Assembly: GCF_006716645.1 (NCBI RefSeq)
Contig: NZ_VFPL01000001.1
Coordinates: forward strand, 1,178,001 to 1,242,000
Direction of reading: 5' to 3'
DNA: 64,000 nt
DNA from: Arcticibacter tournemirensis
Lineage (GTDB): Bacteria > Bacteroidota > Bacteroidia > Sphingobacteriales > Sphingobacteriaceae
Shown here: positions 26,868-37,033 of the stretch, in pieces
How positions within the stretch are numbered: position 1 is the first letter of the stretch
Layout of the letters: each line of letters begins with the position of its first letter
Position numbers and translations under genes: made by a program
The notes under the pieces: generated by a model
What the model saw: the letters and a program-made list of their open reading frames with translations, nothing else
What the model was told of the DNA's origin: nothing
Database searches by the model: none

Positions 26868-27410
26868 ATGATCTTCACCGAAACCAAACTAAAAGGCTCA
26901 TTCGTGATTGACATTAAACCAATTGAAGACGATCGTGGATTCTTTGCCAGATCGTTTTGCCATCGAGAATTCGAAGGATACAAATTAAATACGAATGTAG
27001 TTCAGACAAATCTAAGTTTCAATAAGGAAAAAGGAACGCTTCGAGGGCTACATACACAATTTGCCCCATTCGAAGAAACAAAACTCGTTCGATGCACGCG
27101 TGGAAGTATTTATGATGTTATAGTAGATCTGCGTAATGATTCAGATACTTTCCTGCAATGGGTAGGGGTGGAATTATCTGAAGATAACTATCGGATGTTG
27201 TACGTACCTGAAGGATTTGCGCATGGATTTATTACCCTGGCCGACAATACAGATGTAACCTATCAGGTAACCCAGTATTATACACCCGGTGCAGAACGGG
27301 GTTATCGTTGGGATGATCCAGCGTTTGATATTGAGTGGCCTATCGAACCGAAGATTATCTCTGACAAAGACAAATCTCACCCTTTTTTTAGACCTATTGT
27401 TCATATCTGA
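26868..27410 (+). CDS. dTDP-4-dehydrorhamnose 3,5-epimerase-family protein
   Basis: A 180-residue RmlC-like cupin. Motifs include F-V-I-D-I-K-P-I-E-D-D-R-G-F-F-A-R-S-F, then T-L-R-G-L-H-T-Q (catalytic His, about residue 64) and K-L-V-R-C-T-R-G-S-I-Y-D-V-I-V-D-L-R. It continues with L-Y-V-P-E-G-F-A-H-G-F. It epimerises a 4-keto-6-deoxy sugar nucleotide; in this cassette the substrate is more likely a CDP-hexose than dTDP-hexose because rfbF is present and rmlA/B are not. Spacing to the preceding gene is 9 bp. Confidence 0.9.
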   Translation: MIFTETKLKGSFVIDIKPIEDDRGFFARSFCHREFEGYKLNTNVVQTNLSFNKEKGTLRGLHTQFAPFEETKLVRCTRGSIYDVIVDLRNDSDTFLQWVGVELSEDNYRMLYVPEGFAHGFITLADNTDVTYQVTQYYTPGAERGYRWDDPAFDIEWPIEPKIISDKDKSHPFFRPIVHI

Positions 27411-27466
27411 TTCATCGTACGACAGGTGAAAGTGACATATTCTCTTTATAACTAAAAATAACTCAA

Positions 27467-28810
27467 ATGATTATAATAGATACTGCTTTAAAAAGACGTG
27501 CTGAAGAAAGGAATCCTGTAAAAGTGGCTATGGTAGGTTCCGGTTTTATGGGACGAGGTATTGCGTTGCAGATCTGCAACTATGTTTCTGGAATGGAATT
27601 AGTTGCTATAGCTAACCGGGACGTAGAAAATGCAAGACATGCATATGCTGAATCAGGGTTGGCCAACGTTCATGAAGTAACTTCAGTTTCGCAACTTGAG
27701 GAAAATATACGTGTTGGCAAATACAGCATCACCAGCGATGCTGCGCTGCTATGCGAGGCGGAAGGAATAGACGCCATTATTGAGGTTACAGGTGCTGTTG
27801 AATTTGGTGCGGGCATTGCACTTAAAGCCATTCAGAATAAGAAACACATTATTTTAATGAATGCAGAATTGGACGGCACCGTTGGTCCGATATTAAAAGT
27901 GTATGCGGATAAAGCGGGGGTGGTGTTCACTAATTCTGACGGCGATCAGCCGGGTGTAACCATGAATCTTTACCGGTTCGTTAAGTCGCTTGGGGTCAGA
28001 CCTGTTTTATGTGGTAATATTAAAGGTCTTCACGATCCATACCGCAATCCAACTACCCAGGAAGGATTTGCAAAAAAATGGGGACAGAAACCGGCAATGG
28101 TGTCGTCATTTGCTGATGGTAGCAAGATTTCCTTTGAGCAGGCTATTGTAGCGAATGGCACAGGAATGAGGGTTGCGAAACAAGGAATGCACGGCATTCC
28201 GGTACAGCCAGGCACTCCGTTAAAGGAAGCTATAAAGTTATTTCCCGAAGAAGATCTGCTCGAAGGTCCTGGCATTGTTGATTATCTTGTAGGTGCTGAG
28301 CCAGGCCCAGGCGTTTTTGTTATAGGCACTCATGATCATCCTCTGCAAAAGCACTATCTCAATCTATACAAGCTAGGAGAAGGCCCGTTGTACTTGTTTT
28401 ATACACCGTATCATCTATGTCATTTTGAAGTGCCTCATACTGTGGCCCGCGCTGTAATTTTCCATGATGCCACATTGGCGCCTTTGGGTAGACCTTTCGT
28501 TGAAGTAGTTGCAGTTGCTAAGATCGACCTGAAGGCCGGAGAAGAAATTGATCCCATTGGGCATTATATGACTTACGGTCTGTGTGAAAATGCAGAAATA
28601 AGGAAACAGGAGAATTTACTGCCTCTGGGAGTAGCGGAGGGTTGCCTGCTGCGCCGTGACGTGGCTAAAGATCAGGTTCTGACCTATGATGATGTTATTC
28701 TGCCCGAAGGCCGCCTTATAGATAAACTACGTAAGGAACAAGATGAGTATTTTTTTAAAAGGCCTGCCGAAATACCGGTAGCAATTCCCAAAATACCGGA
28801 AAGAGCTTGA
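27467..28810 (+). CDS. NAD(P)-dependent oxidoreductase with SAF domain (COG4091-like)
   Basis: A 447-residue protein with an N-terminal Rossmann domain (V-A-M-V-G-S-G-F-M-G-R-G, about 19-30). The central part resembles homoserine dehydrogenase (A-I-I-E-V-T-G-A-V-E-F-G, N-S-D-G-D-Q-P-G-V). A C-terminal SAF-like domain follows (about 370-430, D-V-A-K-D-Q-V-L-T-Y-D-D-V). Older annotations of this family read 'FlgA' because of the SAF domain; a flagellar role is not implied. It occurs with rfbF, SDR and methyltransferase genes here, suggesting a redox step on a branched or modified CDP-sugar. The reaction is not established. Confidence 0.8.
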   Translation: MIIIDTALKRRAEERNPVKVAMVGSGFMGRGIALQICNYVSGMELVAIANRDVENARHAYAESGLANVHEVTSVSQLEENIRVGKYSITSDAALLCEAEGIDAIIEVTGAVEFGAGIALKAIQNKKHIILMNAELDGTVGPILKVYADKAGVVFTNSDGDQPGVTMNLYRFVKSLGVRPVLCGNIKGLHDPYRNPTTQEGFAKKWGQKPAMVSSFADGSKISFEQAIVANGTGMRVAKQGMHGIPVQPGTPLKEAIKLFPEEDLLEGPGIVDYLVGAEPGPGVFVIGTHDHPLQKHYLNLYKLGEGPLYLFYTPYHLCHFEVPHTVARAVIFHDATLAPLGRPFVEVVAVAKIDLKAGEEIDPIGHYMTYGLCENAEIRKQENLLPLGVAEGCLLRRDVAKDQVLTYDDVILPEGRLIDKLRKEQDEYFFKRPAEIPVAIPKIPERA

Positions 28811-28837
28811 CTTTGTTAAATAATAATTGTTGTTAAA

Positions 28838-29869
28838 ATGACTGTAAGCCCTGTAATATCAATAATTACCCCTGTATGGAACGGGCTTCCATATATAGCG
28901 GAGTGTGTGGCATCAGTATTATCGCAGGAGTTTCAAAACTGGGAGATGCTGATCAGTGATAATGGATCGACAGATGGAACCAGGGACTACCTTGATACAT
29001 TAACCGACCCAAGGATCCGGATCTATAAACAAAAGCAAAATCTCGGCATTTTCGGAAATCTTAATTTTCTTATGCAGCAGGCAAAAGCGGAAATCAGCCA
29101 GATGCTCTGTCATGACGATTATTTTGTAGGATCCAGGGCGCTGAACGACCTGGTAGCTTACTGGCAGTCAGCTCCGCCAGAATTAGGCGTGGCAAGATTT
29201 AATCATGAAGATGTAGTACAGTGTTCATTAACTGCATTTCAGAAAAAGTCAATGCCTGCTACTATAAACTCGTCTGAGACAGAACTTATGTTTTATGTGT
29301 TTGGGGGGAGTCTTACAGGCAACCTTTCCAATATTTCGCTTAGAACCAACCTTGTATTAAAGTACGGTGCCTTCCGCGAAGATCTGCCTTTTGCCGGCGA
29401 TTTCGAATTCTGGAGCAGAATGGGCCGGTACGTGTCTATAGGGATACAAAACGAGCCTGTTGTATTCGTTCGACTCCATCCTCAATCTGCATCCTATTAC
29501 CAAAATCGAAAGGGAGAGCTTGTTGGTCAAAATGCTGAAGTTGTATCGAAATTGTACCAGCGGCTGCTGAGGTACCATCCTAAAATGCAATTTGCCCTTC
29601 AACTTCATGGCACAATCAACTATGATTCCCTGCAAAGATACATGGCCATAAAACTATGGCTTATAAAAGGTAACAGAGAATATTTGAGGGAACTCGACAG
29701 GGTGTCTGACAACGCGGTATTTCTCCTGCCACGTCGGTGGCGCTGGGTGCTCTTCTTTCTTACCATTGGTGGCAGAATAGGGAGGGTATCTACTGCGCGA
29801 TATTTAATCAATGCATACTGGCAAACCAAGCAGCAGGTTCAGGAACAACAAATACTTTGTAACCATTAA
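28838..29869 (+). CDS. Family 2 glycosyltransferase
   Basis: A 343-residue GT-A enzyme. It opens I-S-I-I-T-P-V-W-N-G-L-P-Y-I and carries I-S-D-N-G-S-T-D-G-T (about 42-51), and the metal site appears as C-H-D-D-Y-F (about 91-96). Residues 285-343 are basic and hydrophobic and may contact the membrane. It is embedded in the CDP-sugar cassette between the SAF oxidoreductase and the methyltransferase, so it is the best candidate for transferring the product of that cassette. This link is inference from position only. Confidence 0.86.
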   Translation: MTVSPVISIITPVWNGLPYIAECVASVLSQEFQNWEMLISDNGSTDGTRDYLDTLTDPRIRIYKQKQNLGIFGNLNFLMQQAKAEISQMLCHDDYFVGSRALNDLVAYWQSAPPELGVARFNHEDVVQCSLTAFQKKSMPATINSSETELMFYVFGGSLTGNLSNISLRTNLVLKYGAFREDLPFAGDFEFWSRMGRYVSIGIQNEPVVFVRLHPQSASYYQNRKGELVGQNAEVVSKLYQRLLRYHPKMQFALQLHGTINYDSLQRYMAIKLWLIKGNREYLRELDRVSDNAVFLLPRRWRWVLFFLTIGGRIGRVSTARYLINAYWQTKQQVQEQQILCNH

Positions 29870-29900
29870 TTTTTGAAAATTTTATTTAAACCATACCCCT

Positions 29901-31154
29901 ATGCATTGCAGATTTTGTCAATCAGAGCTTTCCAATGTTTTTATTGATCTTGTCAGCTCTCCCGCAGCAAATTCTTTTCTTACCAGAGAACAACTGGATG
30001 AGCCGGAGCCTTTTTACCCACTACGGGTATACACATGTGATACCTGTTTTTTGGTGCAGATACCAGAATACAAAAAATGTGATACTATATTTGATAATCA
30101 ATATGTTTACTTTTCGTCCTATTCTAAAAGCTGGCTGAATCACGCAAAAGAATACACGGAAGGAATGGTCCGCCGGTTTGGCTATCATTCGGGTTCTCAA
30201 ATTATAGAAATTGCCTCAAATGATGGATATCTCCTACAGTATTTTAAAGAAAGGAGCATTCCGGTTTTGGGTATTGAACCTACAGCAAATACAGCGGAAG
30301 CCGCTAGGAGCAAAGGAATAGAAAGTATAGTTGAGTTTTTTGGAACCCACCTCGCAACACAACTAGCGGCAGAGGGTAGAAAGGCCGATCTTCTTATAGG
30401 AAACAATGTTCTTGCCCATGTTCCGGATATCGTTGACTTTGTGGCAGGAATGAAGCTTGTACTTAAAGAAGACGGTGTGATAACCATGGAATTTCCCCAC
30501 CTGATGCAATTGATAGAAAACAATCAGTTCGATACTATTTATCATGAGCATTTTTCTTACCTGTCTTTTTTTACGGTAAAACAGATTTTTGAATCGCAGG
30601 GACTGGAACTTTTCGATGTAGATGAGCTCGCTACGCACGGAGGATCTCTTCGGATTTATGCTAAACATGCGGAAGATAGCAGCAAAGTGATATCCAATAA
30701 TGTCTGCCTGTTATTGGAAAAAGAGATTAATAAAGGAATGAACACGTTGGCTTATTACAGTAATTTTCAGCAGAAAGTTCAAAAAGTAAAACTCGAATTC
30801 AATGATTTCCTGATACATCAAAAGCTGGAGGGCAAGAAAGTGGCAGCTTACGGCGCTGCAGCGAAGGGGAATACATTATTGAATTTCTGTGGCATCAAAA
30901 ACGATTCTATTGATTTTGTAGTAGATGCTAATCCCTATAAGCAGCATAAATGGTTGCCTGCAAGTCATATACCGGTAGTTGAAGAAGCTGTTTTAGAAGA
31001 GCAAAAGCCAGACTATGTGATCATTTTTCCATGGAATCTAAAAAATGAAATTATAGAGCAATTGAGCTATGCAAGGGCGTGGGGTTGTAAGTTTGTAACA
31101 GCAATCCCTATGCTGCAGATTGTCCGTGACGTCGTCAGCTCAATAGCCGAATAA
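29901..31154 (+). CDS. SAM-dependent sugar C-methyltransferase (TylC3/NovU-like)
   Basis: A 417-residue three-part protein. The N-terminal zinc site has C3-x2-C6 and a later C-D-x-C (about 50-53), as in TylC3/TcaB9-type C-methyltransferases (Methyltransf_13). The SAM-binding fold follows: I-I-E-I-A-S-N-D-G-Y-L-L (about 100-111), L-I-G-N-N-V-L-A-H (about 166-174), then catalytic-region Y-H-E-H-F-S-Y (about 214-220). The C-terminal Methyltransf_14 domain has A-A-Y-G-A-A-A-K-G-N (about 314-323). It is expected to methylate C3 of a 4-keto sugar nucleotide, making a branched sugar. It is placed last in the rfbF cassette. Confidence 0.9.
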   Translation: MHCRFCQSELSNVFIDLVSSPAANSFLTREQLDEPEPFYPLRVYTCDTCFLVQIPEYKKCDTIFDNQYVYFSSYSKSWLNHAKEYTEGMVRRFGYHSGSQIIEIASNDGYLLQYFKERSIPVLGIEPTANTAEAARSKGIESIVEFFGTHLATQLAAEGRKADLLIGNNVLAHVPDIVDFVAGMKLVLKEDGVITMEFPHLMQLIENNQFDTIYHEHFSYLSFFTVKQIFESQGLELFDVDELATHGGSLRIYAKHAEDSSKVISNNVCLLLEKEINKGMNTLAYYSNFQQKVQKVKLEFNDFLIHQKLEGKKVAAYGAAAKGNTLLNFCGIKNDSIDFVVDANPYKQHKWLPASHIPVVEEAVLEEQKPDYVIIFPWNLKNEIIEQLSYARAWGCKFVTAIPMLQIVRDVVSSIAE

Positions 31155-31242
31155 GCATTCTTCTTAGTTAAGCATATGTATGCTACTGGAAATCTGGTAG
31201 CCCGGGCTCCTTTTGTTTTCTGTCAAACCTAACTATTATAAT

Positions 31243-32535
31243 ATGGACCACATTAACACTCTCAAAAAACGTGTCCTCCTGATGGGGATTAATTTCGCTC
31301 CTGAACTCACCGGTATAGGGAAATATACCGGTGAAATGGCCGACTGGCTGGTTGAAAATGGTTACGAATGTACCGTGGTGACATCGTTCCCATATTATCC
31401 GAACTGGAAAATACAAGCACCATATTCAGGAAAATTCTATAAGAAGGAGGTTCAGAAAAACGGAAAGCTTCGCGTGTATCGCTGTCCTTTGTATGTTCCA
31501 TCGGTTCCTTCAGGAGCGAAACGGGTGTTGCAGGAAACCACCTTTATCCTCTCTTCCTTTCTAATGATTTTTTACCTCCTGTTTAAAAAAGGACATCAGC
31601 AGATATTCTGTATGGCTCCACCTTTTCATTTGGGCTTTCTTGCTTTATTCTATCGCTTCTTTAAGGGAGGTAAAATAATCTATCATATACATGATCTTCA
31701 AATCGAAGCAGCGAGAGATCTGAAAGTACTTAAAGCAGAAAGGGCATTTAATCTTCTTTTTGCTCTTGAAAGGTATATCTTAAACCGAGTAAATTTCGTA
31801 AGTACAGTGTCTCCGGGCATGTTAAAACGGATAACTAAAAAGGTGAAGAAAGAGATTCTTTTTTTTCCCAACTGGAGCGATCTTGAGTCATTTTATCCGC
31901 TCCCGGAAAAGGCTGGGCTAAAAAAACAATGGGGTTTCCAGCCAGATGATAAAGTGGTTCTTTATTCAGGAAGTATAGGTGAAAAGCAGGGACTTGAGAG
32001 TTTATTGTCGATAGCAAAAAAGCTTGAGACACAAGCGTTTATTAAGTTTGTCATTTGCGGGAATGGGCCATATAAAGAGAAGTTAAGTCGAATAGCCGAC
32101 GAGATGCAGCTGAAGAATATTTCGTTTATGCCTCTTCAGCCTCTATCTCTTTTCAATTCCTTTTTAAATATGGCTGATGTTCACCTTGTAATTCAGCGAA
32201 AAGAGGCCTGCGATCTAATGCTACCATCGAAGCTTATTTCCATATTTTCTATTGGCGGGCTCGCTCTTGTTACCGCTGAGCCTGGTTCTTCACTATATAC
32301 AACAATGAATGAAAACGAAATGGGGGTTGTAATAGAATGTGAAAACGAAATTCTGCTTCAGAATACTATTCTCGATTGCTGTATATCTGACCACACCCAG
32401 GCAAACCTAAATGGCCGAATCTACGCAGAAAGATTTCTTGACCGCGAAAATATTCTCCAGCGGATTATGCAGCAAATTCGGGAACCTAAAGCAAGCCCGG
32501 TGCCAGTTATAGATTATCAATTTGAAAACGCTTAA
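31243..32535 (+). CDS. WcaI-like family 4 glycosyltransferase
   Basis: A 430-residue GT-B enzyme whose N-terminus matches WcaI of colanic acid synthesis: L-M-G-I-N-F-A-P-E-L-T-G-I-G-K-Y-T-G-E-M-A, then V-T-S-F-P-Y-Y-P-N-W (about 50-59). The donor domain has L-Y-S-G-S-I-G-E-K-Q-G (about 238) and L-M-L-P-S-K-L (about 315). Start: the ATG at 31243 is preferred to an upstream in-frame TTG. In colanic acid loci WcaI is thought to be a fucosyltransferase, but specificity here is not shown. It is 8 bp from the initiating transferase gene. Confidence 0.9.
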   Translation: MDHINTLKKRVLLMGINFAPELTGIGKYTGEMADWLVENGYECTVVTSFPYYPNWKIQAPYSGKFYKKEVQKNGKLRVYRCPLYVPSVPSGAKRVLQETTFILSSFLMIFYLLFKKGHQQIFCMAPPFHLGFLALFYRFFKGGKIIYHIHDLQIEAARDLKVLKAERAFNLLFALERYILNRVNFVSTVSPGMLKRITKKVKKEILFFPNWSDLESFYPLPEKAGLKKQWGFQPDDKVVLYSGSIGEKQGLESLLSIAKKLETQAFIKFVICGNGPYKEKLSRIADEMQLKNISFMPLQPLSLFNSFLNMADVHLVIQRKEACDLMLPSKLISIFSIGGLALVTAEPGSSLYTTMNENEMGVVIECENEILLQNTILDCCISDHTQANLNGRIYAERFLDRENILQRIMQQIREPKASPVPVIDYQFENA

Positions 32536-32543
32536 TAATCCTT

Positions 32544-33932
32544 ATGGTCATGCAGAACCGCTATATTTATATCCTGTGCCTGATACTTGCTTTTACAGAT
32601 GTTGTCCTAATTAATTCAGCTTTTTTTGCTGCTTTTAATTTAGTAGGGCCAGGGAGAGAACATCTTTCATTGTATCGTGATTTTATCATTATATTTAATC
32701 TCTTGTGGTTCATCTGCGCGCGGGCTTTCGACCTCTATAACAAAAAAACGCTCCATGATAAACTTCTTCATACGTCGACCCTCGAGTGTATAAGTCTTCA
32801 CTATGTTATTCTACTGCTATATGTGATTTTTATAGAAGCGACCAATGTATCGCTGATATTATTACTTGTTTTTTTCTTGTTGTTAAGCTTCATTCTCTTT
32901 GCTGGTCGTCTTGCCGCAATGCTTGCAGGATCCTGGATAAGGAGGAGATTTAAAGTAGCCCGGCCGGTCGTCCTGCTTGGAATTAATCCTACCAGTATAC
33001 AACTGGCCGACTATTTTAAAAATCACGACCGCCAGTACAGCTTCGAGGAATACCTCAATACGGATAAGTCGGCGATGGATGATTTTAAGGAGAATATATT
33101 GCCCGCGATCAGCAGGCAAATGAAGAAAGCAGCAGAAACCGGCGTAAACGAAGTGTATATCTCGCTGGGTCCGCACGAAATAAGCAACGCTGGGTTATTA
33201 CTTAAAGAAGCAGATAAACAATGTGTTCGGCTTCGTTTCGTCCCGGATTTCAGTAAGTCGCTCGAGAGACAGTTTAGTATCAATTATTTGGGCGGCCTTC
33301 CCGTAATTAGCTTAAATACAGAGCCTCTGGAAGAAATGCATAACCGGTTTCTGAAGCGTTTGTTCGATATTACATTTAGCCTTGGCGTTTTGGTATTTAT
33401 ATTCAGCTGGCTTTATCCGCTTTTAGCTGTACTGATAAAGCTACAAGGGCCAGGTCCAGTGTTTTTTAAGCAGTTGCGGAGCGGAAGGAATAATGAGAGC
33501 TTCTGGTGTTACAAGTTTAGGAGCATGAAAGTTAATGGTGACTCCGACTCGCGGCAGGCCAGTAAAAATGACAGCAGAGTAACGCCTATAGGTCGTTTTT
33601 TAAGAAAAAGCAGCCTTGATGAACTGCCACAGTTCCTAAATGTTTTAATGGGGAACATGAGCATAGTAGGTCCCAGACCCCATATGTTGCAGCATACAGA
33701 GCAATATCGTAACATCATAGACAAGTATATGGTAAGGCACTATCTTAAGCCGGGGATTACTGGATGGGCACAAATAAATGGATATCGCGGAGAAACAGGT
33801 AGTATTGAACTGATGGAGAAGAGAGTAAAGCACGACCTTTGGTATCTTGAAAACTGGACGCCTCTGCTCGATATTAAGATAGTGTTTTTAACAGTCATTC
33901 ATTTAATTAAGGATCACGATAACGCCTTTTAA
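32544..33932 (+). CDS. Initiating undecaprenyl-phosphate sugar phosphotransferase (WcaJ/WbaP-like)
   Basis: A 462-residue polyprenyl glycosylphosphotransferase. It has about four N-terminal membrane segments, a cytoplasmic Rossmann-like linker, a fifth membrane/re-entrant segment (about 280-300), and the Bac_transf catalytic domain. The latter shows K-R-L-F-D-I-T (about 271), F-K-Q-L-R-S-G, C-Y-K-F-R-S-M-K, D-E-L-P-Q-F-L-N-V-L, S-I-V-G-P-R-P-H and L-K-P-G-I-T-G-W-A-Q-I-N-G-Y-R-G. It transfers a hexose 1-phosphate from a UDP-sugar to undecaprenyl phosphate, starting the repeat unit. Its place at the far end of the operon is unusual but not rare in Bacteroidota. An internal start at the second M (32550) is possible. 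Confidence 0.93.
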   Translation: MVMQNRYIYILCLILAFTDVVLINSAFFAAFNLVGPGREHLSLYRDFIIIFNLLWFICARAFDLYNKKTLHDKLLHTSTLECISLHYVILLLYVIFIEATNVSLILLLVFFLLLSFILFAGRLAAMLAGSWIRRRFKVARPVVLLGINPTSIQLADYFKNHDRQYSFEEYLNTDKSAMDDFKENILPAISRQMKKAAETGVNEVYISLGPHEISNAGLLLKEADKQCVRLRFVPDFSKSLERQFSINYLGGLPVISLNTEPLEEMHNRFLKRLFDITFSLGVLVFIFSWLYPLLAVLIKLQGPGPVFFKQLRSGRNNESFWCYKFRSMKVNGDSDSRQASKNDSRVTPIGRFLRKSSLDELPQFLNVLMGNMSIVGPRPHMLQHTEQYRNIIDKYMVRHYLKPGITGWAQINGYRGETGSIELMEKRVKHDLWYLENWTPLLDIKIVFLTVIHLIKDHDNAF

Positions 33933-34047
33933 CTTCATATACCACAACGCAGTCTACAGAAATATAGGGTATAAGTTTTTCTTTTTTGCGATTTTTTGAA
34001 AACTTTCCTGTTTTGGGGTCGTTTAAGTGAGAACATTAACCATCCAT

Positions 34048-34230
34048 ATGCCCGATAATAAATCTAAGCAATATACATTGCCTCTATGTCCACAATGCGG
34101 TGTACCCTTTAAATACAGGATAAAAAGAGAGTGGGTTATAAAGGTTCTTTTATTTAACAGACCTGTTAAAAGATACTTCTGTCCTTCTTGCCGCAATAGT
34201 TATTATATTATTAAAGAACCAATGAAATAA
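34048..34230 (+). CDS. Small zinc-ribbon protein
   Basis: A 60-residue basic protein with two CxxC pairs: C-P-Q-C-G (about residues 14-18) and C-P-S-C-R (about 45-49). The spacing suggests one structural zinc ribbon. The ATG at 34048 is preferred; an in-frame GTG at 34027 would add seven residues. I do not recognise the family. It follows the sugar transferase by 115 bp on the same strand and may be the operon's last gene. RNA or DNA binding is a guess from the fold type. Confidence 0.55.
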   Translation: MPDNKSKQYTLPLCPQCGVPFKYRIKREWVIKVLLFNRPVKRYFCPSCRNSYYIIKEPMK

Positions 34231-34265
34231 GCTTCTGATAATTCTTTTTTTGAAATCAGTAGCCA

Positions 34266-34357
34266 TTGTCCCCCGCTGGCGGGGGTAAGGGGTGGTTTAT
34301 ACCCCCACCCTTTCCTTATCGCCCTTTAAAATCATTCCCGTACCCCCATGCCAGCGT
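34266..34357. repeat. GC-rich palindromic (REP-like) element
   Basis: In an AT-rich gap, a CCCCC/GGGGG hairpin with loop GCTGGC (34270-34285) is followed by a GGGTGG/CCACCC hairpin (34290-34310). The left arm GCTGGCGGGGGTA (34275-34287) reappears inverted, with a 2-base insertion, as TACCCCCATGCCAGC at 34341-34355. The whole looks like a degenerate, mobile-type palindromic repeat. Only one copy is visible in this window. Confidence 0.5.
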
Positions 34358-34494
34358 ATTACAATAACACATTTAAATACACAAACATTTATTACTTTAG
34401 CGGTATAATTAGCACTTAATAATATAATGAACAGATTCAGAAGCTCAAAAATGAGTTATGACCGTTGCACTGCCGTTAACAACTTAGTTATTCA

Positions 34495-35610
<1,116 letters not shown>

Positions 35611-35646
35611 TTTTGACGCTTTCAATTCCTCCCTTACCTTTACCCC

Positions 35647-36966
35647 ATGGATCTTAAGGGAACTAATTCTGTAGTAGAGAATGCCAGTATAGCGATAATC
35701 GGATTGGGATATGTGGGATTACCATTGGCAATAGAATTTGCAAAAAAATACGACGTATTAGGTTATGATATAAATATAGAAAGAGTACACGAGTTAAGCG
35801 AAGGCCGTGACCGCACGCAGGAAGCAAAAATAAGTGAACTGCAGGAGGTGATCGGACTAAGAAAAAACCCGGCGACCGGTATTGGCCTTCATTTTTCTTC
35901 AGAGAAAGAAGCATTACGAAATTACAACACGTTTATAGTAACGGTACCTACGCCTATTGATCAGTTTAAGGCCCCCGATTTGGGCCCTTTGCTCAACGCG
36001 TCTGCCATGTTGGGTTCAGCGCTGAAAGAGGGAGACCTCGTGATTTATGAATCAACGGTATACCCCGGTTGTACGGAAGAAGACTGCGTTCCAGTTCTCG
36101 AAAAGGCATCCGGACTCACCTTTAACAAAGACTTTTTTGCCGGATACTCACCCGAAAGGATCAATCCCGGGGATAAGATCAATACACTTACGAAGATAAA
36201 GAAAGTAACCAGCGGATCAACACCTGCAATTGCCTCCCGTGTTGATGATCTGTACCGCTCCATTATCGAAGCCGGAACCCATAAGGCGCCCAGTATTAAA
36301 GTTGCCGAAGCCTCCAAGGCCATAGAGAACGCCCAGCGCGACGTGAATATCTCTTTTGTTAACGAACTGTCGCTTATTTTCGACCGCATTGGTATTGATA
36401 CCAACGATGTAATCGAGGCAGCCGGGACTAAATGGAACTTCCTTAAATACAAGCCCGGACTGGTAGGAGGGCATTGTATAGGTGTCGATCCCTACTACCT
36501 TGCACACAAGGCACAATCACTGGGTTATCATCCGCAGGTAATCCTATCTGGTCGGAGAGTAAACGACGCAATGGGGCAGTTTGTTGCCGATAAAGTAGTG
36601 AAATTGATGATCGAAAAGGATCATAAGATCAAGGGAGCCAGAGCACTTATTATGGGTATTACATTTAAAGAGAACTGCCCGGATGTGCGTAATACCCGGG
36701 TAGTAGATATATACCAGGAATTAAAGCAGTTTGGTCTCGATGTAGATATTTATGATCCCTGGGCCGATGCAGCCGAAGTAGAGCATGAATACGGACTGAA
36801 GATATTCAGTCAACTGGATGAATTAGTAGTGTATAATGCTGTTATTGTTGCTGTGGCGCACAACGAATTTCTAAAATTTGACTATGCGAAAATAAAGAGG
36901 AATAATGGCGTAATTTTCGATACGAAGGCCTTCCTTGACCGAAATCTGGTTGATGCTAGATTATGA
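35647..36966 (+). CDS. UDP-sugar 6-dehydrogenase (WbpA/TviB-like)
   Basis: A 439-residue nucleotide-sugar dehydrogenase. The N-terminal NAD site is I-A-I-I-G-L-G-Y-V-G-L-P-L-A (about 12-25). The catalytic region has E-S-T-V-Y-P-G-C-T-E-E (about 134-144), and the active-site cysteine lies in G-L-V-G-G-H-C-I-G-V-D-P-Y-Y-L (about 272-286). The E-S-T-V-Y-P-G pattern with C-T-E-E is typical of the UDP-GlcNAc/GalNAc dehydrogenases (WbpA, TviB, VipA) rather than UDP-glucose dehydrogenase. It yields a uronic acid sugar. It is 36 bp after gmd and likely co-transcribed. A separate polysaccharide may use this product. Confidence 0.93.
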   Translation: MDLKGTNSVVENASIAIIGLGYVGLPLAIEFAKKYDVLGYDINIERVHELSEGRDRTQEAKISELQEVIGLRKNPATGIGLHFSSEKEALRNYNTFIVTVPTPIDQFKAPDLGPLLNASAMLGSALKEGDLVIYESTVYPGCTEEDCVPVLEKASGLTFNKDFFAGYSPERINPGDKINTLTKIKKVTSGSTPAIASRVDDLYRSIIEAGTHKAPSIKVAEASKAIENAQRDVNISFVNELSLIFDRIGIDTNDVIEAAGTKWNFLKYKPGLVGGHCIGVDPYYLAHKAQSLGYHPQVILSGRRVNDAMGQFVADKVVKLMIEKDHKIKGARALIMGITFKENCPDVRNTRVVDIYQELKQFGLDVDIYDPWADAAEVEHEYGLKIFSQLDELVVYNAVIVAVAHNEFLKFDYAKIKRNNGVIFDTKAFLDRNLVDARL

Positions 36967-37033
36967 TAGTTTTTTTTATTATCGTTAAACTTTTTCTTTT
37001 ATATTACGTTTTAATAGTAAGCCATATCATAGA

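Noticed and set aside
27467-28810. Flagellar P-ring protein FlgA
   Set aside because: The SAF domain alone suggests this; the N-terminal Rossmann and homoserine-dehydrogenase-like part and the operon context contradict it.
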